From assembly GCA_964374095.1 (NCBI GenBank), contig CAYJXJ010000034.1:1-31871 (forward strand): a stretch of 31,871 nucleotides of DNA, written 5' to 3'. Both the position numbers and the translations under genes were made by a program. Source of the DNA: CAYJXJ01 sp964374095. Lineage in GTDB: Bacteria; Elusimicrobiota; Elusimicrobia; UBA1565; UBA9628. Numbering within the stretch: the first letter of the stretch is position 1; each line of letters opens with the position of its first letter. Below are positions 28,946 through 31,871 of this stretch, piece after piece. Under the pieces are notes generated by a model. That model saw nothing but the letters and a program-made list of their open reading frames with translations, was not told the DNA's origin and did not search any database.

Positions 28946-29827
28946 ATGCCCCCCGTGAGGACCCCCCGCGCGAGACGACCGCTCCTTTCGGCGGCGATCG
29001 GGCTCGTCTTGGCGTTAAATCCCGCCCCACGCGCTCGGGCACAATCCCCGGCGTCGGACGGCGTGGGCCGGACTGCGGAACTCCGTCTCATGACGGAGTG
29101 TTTGAAGGAGCGGGCCGGGCTCCCCGAGATGTTGGCCGAATTCCGAAAAAATCCGGTCTCCTACCAAAAGGTGCCGTCGGCGCGGCATCTGATCGTTTAC
29201 TTCCAATGCCGCGCGCTGGATGCCGGAAGCCCGGAGCCCTGCCGCGACCTCTCCGGGATCGGCGCCATGAGCGGAAGGGACGGCCCCCGGCAGCCCCTCG
29301 AACACCTCTGCGTCGAGGCCTACCAGGAGGCCCGCATCGCCGAAGCCGCGGTCCGCGGCGATCCCCGCGCGGGGGTGCTCTGCCGCAGCCTCCCGCCCCA
29401 GCCCGAATTCGTGGACATGGACTCGGCGTGCGCCCTCCTGCAGCGAAGCGCGGCCAATCCCTCCGCGCTGCGCGCGGGGCTACCCGCCGTTCTCCGCTCG
29501 CCCGGCGACCGGGACCAAGCCCGGCGCGCCGAGGTCGCCCTGCGCCGCACCTTGGGCGACGGCTGGGCGTGCGAGCAGATGGATCCCCACAGCCCGTCGC
29601 ATACCATCTGCCTGGAGTACGCGGCGTATCGGCGAGCCCTGTCCCGGGGCCCGGAGGCCTGCGGGGATAAGGGGTTATGCCGTCGCCTGCTGGGAGAACG
29701 CGCCCCCGGCTGCGACGCGATCCTCCCTCGATTGCAGGAGATCTACTGCCGGCTCTGGGTCGCCCGCCGCCTCAGCAGCCGGGCGCCGTCGGACCCCGCC
29801 GTCGAAGGGGCGGGCAGGAAGCCCTGA
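28946..29827 (+). CDS. Cysteine-rich exported protein of unknown function
   Basis: A protein of 293 aa with a signal peptide (basic RTPRARR, then PLLSAAIGLVLAL, cleavage probably after RARA near residue 32). The mature part is helical and has about a dozen cysteines spaced as isolated C-x-x pairs within helices (TECLKE, FQCRALD, PCRDL, LCVEAY, LCRSL, ACALL, ICLEY, LCRRLLG, YCRLW), suggesting a disulfide-braced helical fold. No family is recognised. ATG 28946 overlaps an extended -10 like TGC-TATCAT (28939-28947), so GTG 28955 in the same frame may be a leaderless start. The stop codon lies in the outermost attC arm, so the cassette array abuts the gene. Confidence 0.7.
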   Translation: MPPVRTPRARRPLLSAAIGLVLALNPAPRARAQSPASDGVGRTAELRLMTECLKERAGLPEMLAEFRKNPVSYQKVPSARHLIVYFQCRALDAGSPEPCRDLSGIGAMSGRDGPRQPLEHLCVEAYQEARIAEAAVRGDPRAGVLCRSLPPQPEFVDMDSACALLQRSAANPSALRAGLPAVLRSPGDRDQARRAEVALRRTLGDGWACEQMDPHSPSHTICLEYAAYRRALSRGPEACGDKGLCRRLLGERAPGCDAILPRLQEIYCRLWVARRLSSRAPSDPAVEGAGRKP

Positions 29828-29875
29828 CGCCGGCCGCGCTGCCCGGGGCGCGTCGGCTGCAGCGCGTGGTTAGGC
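29822..29875 (-). repeat. attC site of the first (leftmost) cassette
   Basis: Minus strand: R'' GCCTAAC (29875-29869), L'' CGCGCTGC, a GC-rich loop, L' GCAGCGCG (perfect 8-bp stem) and R' GTCAGGG (29828-29822), which pairs at 5 of 7 positions with R''. The 54-bp length is at the short end for attC. R' overlaps the stop codon of the convergent chromosomal gene. Confidence 0.6.
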
Positions 29876-29902
29876 GCTCCCCGAATTTGACCTTTGTCTG
29901 CC

Positions 29903-30397
29903 CTACTTTTTCAAGATGGTTTGGATTTGGGATATGAACTCATCCAAAGGAATCCTCTTTCCTTCCTTTTCCACTTTAGCGCCAATGAAAGGATAGGCCT
30001 TGACGGCGCAGCCCGCATTGACGGTGCCATAAACACGCTCATCGTTTACTGTCAGGTGGTCTCTCACCAGGAACATGACCAGGGGCTGTCGGCCGGCCTG
30101 TATGCCGTAAGGGCACATCCCGTCCCAGCTGTTGACCTTGATCCGCTCCTCCTTCAGACTACCCTTGAGGACCCTAAGCACCCGCACCTCCATCCAATCC
30201 GGCCCCCCGGGGAAGCCGTGGCCTCGTGGATCTGACCAGGGCCCCTCTTTGACCTTCTTTCCTACAAGGACGAGGTCAGCCCTCTGGACGGTCTTCTCGA
30301 AATCCAGGGTACTTCCACACGGCTCGCAGGCAAAGCCTTTCACTCTCAAGAGGATGAAAAACGATGCGACCAGATAGAGGCACGGTGCCTTCGTCAT
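29903..30397 (-). CDS. Exported NTR/TIMP-like protein (cassette gene)
   Basis: A 164-aa protein with a signal peptide (LYLVASFFILLRVKGFA, cleavage before CEPC). The mature protein starts with a CxxC and continues FEKTVQRADLVLVGKKV, then WMEVRVLRVLKGSLKEERIKV, MCPYGIQAG, PLVMFLV and VNAGC. This order matches small secreted bacterial proteins with the OB-like NTR/TIMP fold (CxC, RADxVFVG, VLRVWKG, GxxYLVY, C). Their function is unknown. A YPFIGAKVEKEGKRIPLDEF tail is lineage-specific. The start codon lies in TTATGACG close to the upstream attC. Codon use is more AT-rich than the chromosome, consistent with cassette transfer. Confidence 0.6.
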   Translation of the reverse strand: MTKAPCLYLVASFFILLRVKGFACEPCGSTLDFEKTVQRADLVLVGKKVKEGPWSDPRGHGFPGGPDWMEVRVLRVLKGSLKEERIKVNSWDGMCPYGIQAGRQPLVMFLVRDHLTVNDERVYGTVNAGCAVKAYPFIGAKVEKEGKRIPLDEFISQIQTILKK

Positions 30398-30471
30398 AAC
30401 AAGGATCTCATCAAGCAGAGCACCTGACGCTGCGCTCAGCCGCCGCCCCGGGCTGAAGCGCTTCGTTATGC
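30394..30471 (-). repeat. attC site of the YitT cassette
   Basis: Minus strand: R'' GCATAAC (30471-30465), then L'' GCGCTTCAGCC with one extrahelical T relative to L' GGCTGAGCGC, a clear attC stem. The closing R' is ambiguous. GTCAGGT (30428-30422) has the right spacing from L' but pairs poorly. GTTATGA (30400-30394) pairs at 6 of 7 but lies 22 nt farther and contains the next gene's ATG. Confidence 0.7.
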
Positions 30472-30478
30472 GGCACCA

Positions 30479-31357
30479 TTACAGACTCCCGGTCGCCAAT
30501 TCATGAAGGCCCGTCTTTTTGATGATGCCGCCTTCCGCATCGGCCAGCGGGTGGTAGACCACAAACGCCGCCGAGTCAAGCGATCTTACAATCGCCTTCA
30601 CCTTTCCGATCTCCAGCCGCGTCACAACGCAGTATAAGATCTCTTGTTCCTCCCCACTCATGCCACCGTAGCCTCGATAGACTGTGACGCCGCGGCCGAG
30701 CTCGCGAATGATGGCGTCGCGAACCGCCCGGCTCTGATGGGACACGATCGTGATTGCCGTATACTCTTCGAGGCCGTAGATCACGAAATCGAGCGCCTTC
30801 GCCGCCGTGACATAGGTCAGAATCGAATAGAGGGCCGCATCGATGCCCAAGACTGACATGGCCGCCACGAACAACACCACATTGAATGCCAAGATTACGT
30901 CGCCGACCTTCAGCAGGGGGACGCGCTTGCTGATTATAAGGGCGGCGATCTCCGTGCCGTCAAGCACCGCCCCGCCCCTGACCGCAAGACCAATCCCCAC
31001 GCCGATAAAACAGCCGCCGAAAACGGCGGTGAGCAGCAAATCTGGAGTCACATCAGGGTAGGGGATCGTAGCGAGGGCGAGCGAGAGCCCGGCGATCGCG
31101 AAAATGCTCCGCGCGGCGAACGCCCGTCCGATGTGGCGGTACCCCAAGACGATGAAGGGCAAGTTCACCACCGGCAGCCAAAAGGGAAGCGGGAGCGGTG
31201 TGATCTTCGCCAGGAGCATCGAGACGCCTGTGACCCCGCCATCGATGAATTTGCTGGACAAGAGGAATCCGTAAAGACCCATGCCGGCCGACAGGATGCC
31301 CAGCACGATCAAGAAGCTGTTCAGTAGCTCGCGAAGTGTCTGGTCACGAATTGACAT
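30479..31357 (-). CDS. YitT-family (DUF161/DUF2179) membrane protein, cassette gene
   Basis: A 292-aa inner-membrane protein with five or six helices in residues 1-200, for example LLNSFLIVLGILSAGMGLYG, LPFWLPVVNLPFIVLGY, SIFAIAGLSLALATI, GVGIGLAVRGGAVLDGTEI and LAFNVVLFVAAMSVLG. The family motif FIDGGVTGVSMLL follows the first helix, and GGAVLDGTEIAALIIS is the conserved internal repeat. The C-terminal DUF2179 domain (about 205-285) contains ITIVSHQSRAVRDAIIREL, GVTVYRGYGGMSGEEQEILY and VVTRLEIGKVKAIV. The transport or sensing role is unknown. A GAGG lies 9 nt before the ATG, and the gene stops 8 nt before its attC. Confidence 0.9.
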   Translation of the reverse strand: MSIRDQTLRELLNSFLIVLGILSAGMGLYGFLLSSKFIDGGVTGVSMLLAKITPLPLPFWLPVVNLPFIVLGYRHIGRAFAARSIFAIAGLSLALATIPYPDVTPDLLLTAVFGGCFIGVGIGLAVRGGAVLDGTEIAALIISKRVPLLKVGDVILAFNVVLFVAAMSVLGIDAALYSILTYVTAAKALDFVIYGLEEYTAITIVSHQSRAVRDAIIRELGRGVTVYRGYGGMSGEEQEILYCVVTRLEIGKVKAIVRSLDSAAFVVYHPLADAEGGIIKKTGLHELATGSL

Positions 31358-31408
31358 CGGTCGTCCTCATGCTTCTCCTGGGTCACAAAGTGCTGCACCC
31401 TCATGTCC

Positions 31409-31483
31409 GCATAACGAAAGGCTGAACGGCGGCGGCTATTGGAATTCCGCACTGGCCGCCGTCCGTTCAAGCCGATGTTATGC
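31409..31483 (-). repeat. attC site of the HigA-like cassette
   Basis: Minus strand: R'' GCATAAC (31483-31477) and R' GTTATGC (31415-31409) are perfectly complementary. L'' GGCTTGAACGGACGGCGGC pairs with L' GCCGCCGCCGTTCAGCC over 17 bp once two extrahelical bases (T and A) of L'' are looped out. Extra-helical bases on the L'' side are the hallmark of attC. The total is 75 bp. The gene stop codon TAA overlaps R''. Confidence 0.85.
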
Positions 31484-31798
31484 GCCTGCCGCGACAAATC
31501 TCACCTGAAGGCCACGCCCTAGCGCTCTTGCGATCTTATCGAGCGTTTCGATCGTCACGTTTTGAGCGCCTCTTTCGATCCGGGATACGGTCTGCTGCTT
31601 AGTTTTCAACGCATCCGCAAGCTCTCGCTGGCTGATATGTTTCGCCTCGCGAGCCTTAGTGATTTCTAGAGCTACGCGCAGCTCGATATCTGCCTCTTGA
31701 TAAAGCCGCCGAAACTCAGGATCTTTCATCTCTCCGCGAAGATATTGCCGGAGAGTTGTACCTCGCGCCTTCTGCCTTTTAGTTCGTCGAGTAGACAT
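31478..31798 (-). CDS. HigA-like XRE-family antitoxin/regulator, cassette gene
   Basis: A 106-aa protein with a basic N-terminus, MKDPEFRRLYQEADIELRVA (24-43), and an XRE/HTH_3 domain: ITKAREAKHISQRELADALK, TKQQTVSRIERG, then VTIETLDKIARALGRGLQV. This arrangement (an N-terminal 'FRxxYxEADxExxVA' helix before the HTH) is typical of HigA-type antitoxins of HigBA/RelE-type modules. No HigB toxin lies before it: immediately upstream is the end of a group II intron. SD GGAGG (31813-31809) lies 10 nt before the ATG and inside a small hairpin. The stop codon is within the attC. Confidence 0.8.
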   Translation of the reverse strand: MSTRRTKRQKARGTTLRQYLRGEMKDPEFRRLYQEADIELRVALEITKAREAKHISQRELADALKTKQQTVSRIERGAQNVTIETLDKIARALGRGLQVRFVAAGA

Positions 31799-31801
31799 TT
31801 T

Positions 31802-31871
31802 CAGTTCACCTCCAAGTGAATTTCATGCCCCTCACAGAACCGTGCGTACGGTTTTCCCATACACGGCTCTT
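31802..31871 (-). ncRNA. 3' end of a group II intron (domain V, probable domain VI)
   Basis: Minus strand 31869-31837 folds as group II domain V. The lower stem GAGCCGTG pairs with CACGGTTC and carries the catalytic AGC triad. A 2-nt CG bulge sits on the 3' side, and the upper stem TATGG/CCGTA is capped by GAAAA. The 33-nt length fits. Downstream, GTTCTGTGAGGGG is followed by a hairpin TTCAC (31820-31816) and GTGAA (31809-31805), possibly domain VI. The intron body and any reverse transcriptase are outside the window. The exact 3' splice site cannot be fixed, but it must lie just before or within the leader of the HigA-like gene. Confidence 0.75.

Larger units (their letters stand above)
29822..31871 (-). 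mobile_element. Integron gene-cassette array (attC-separated), integrase not in window
   Basis: Three minus-strand genes are each followed by an attC-like site at 31483-31409, 30471-30422 (or 30394) and 29875-29822. Each site has a GYMTAAC/GTTATGC-type outer arm and an inner stem with extrahelical bases on the L'' side, as expected for attC read in the same direction as the genes. The genes are of unrelated function, each nearly fills its cassette, and base composition is visibly less GC-rich than the flanking chromosome. Given the orientation, any attI and intI would lie to the right of the window. Otherwise this is an integrase-less attC cluster (CALIN). Confidence 0.8.

Noticed and set aside
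28479..29827. Two-gene toxin-antitoxin module formed by the MbcA/ParS-like gene and the following gene
   Set aside because: The downstream protein has a signal peptide and many cysteines and no RES-domain features, so it is not a cytoplasmic toxin partner.
1..31871. CRISPR arrays, tRNA or rRNA genes
   Set aside because: No regularly spaced direct repeats and no tRNA or rRNA-like sequence were seen on either strand by eye; a covariance search was not possible.

Overview
The window is high-GC DNA from a bacterium with a Gram-negative-type envelope. A periplasmic alpha-2-macroglobulin paired with a PBP1C, a possible lipoprotein and many Sec-type signal peptides support this. No rRNA or universal marker tree is possible here, so phylum is open; the unusual giant secreted proteins and gene order would suit a poorly studied lineage such as Elusimicrobiota, but that is only an impression.

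Layout. (1) 1-3303: a partial hpt on the minus strand, a REPIN-like palindromic repeat, then a tight plus-strand three-gene cluster: BtaA/DUF3419-like aminocarboxypropyl transferase, GNAT-like acyltransferase and a haem-oxygenase-like diiron oxidase (HDO). This looks like a small uncharacterised biosynthetic pathway. (2) 9816-3317 (minus): one compact operon, doxX-like, dnaX, recR, cystathionine beta-synthase, a TPR exported protein, a possible 24-aa coupling ORF, cyclophilin and a small exported protein. Most junctions overlap by 1-4 nt. (3) 9951-11457: a 1507-bp mobile element made of one complete tyrosine recombinase between 90-bp terminal inverted repeats that differ at one base. (4) 11664-18023: a promoter module, a decayed short ORF, then two unrecognised exported proteins of 609 and 1399 aa. 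(5) 18051-25795: a second copy of the same promoter module drives a thioester alpha-2-macroglobulin and PBP1C, an envelope repair and antiprotease pair. The two promoter copies are identical except for the length of a C-run between -35 and -10 (10 C versus 8 C, giving spacers of 19 and 17 bp). A dyad overlaps both -10 boxes. (6) 25844-28480 (minus): a large TPR gene split by two +1 frameshifts, facing an MbcA/ParS-type antitoxin-like gene and a Cys-rich exported protein. (7) 29822-31871: integron gene cassettes. Three minus-strand genes (NTR/TIMP-like exported protein, YitT-family membrane protein, HigA-like antitoxin) are separated by attC sites. The window ends in what looks like domain V of a group II intron.

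Most notable are the solo recombinase transposon, the duplicated promoter with a variable C-tract in front of envelope genes, the attC cassette array with an adjacent group II intron, and the BtaA-GNAT-HDO cluster. Several homopolymer features could be assembly errors rather than biology, and this is flagged where it applies.
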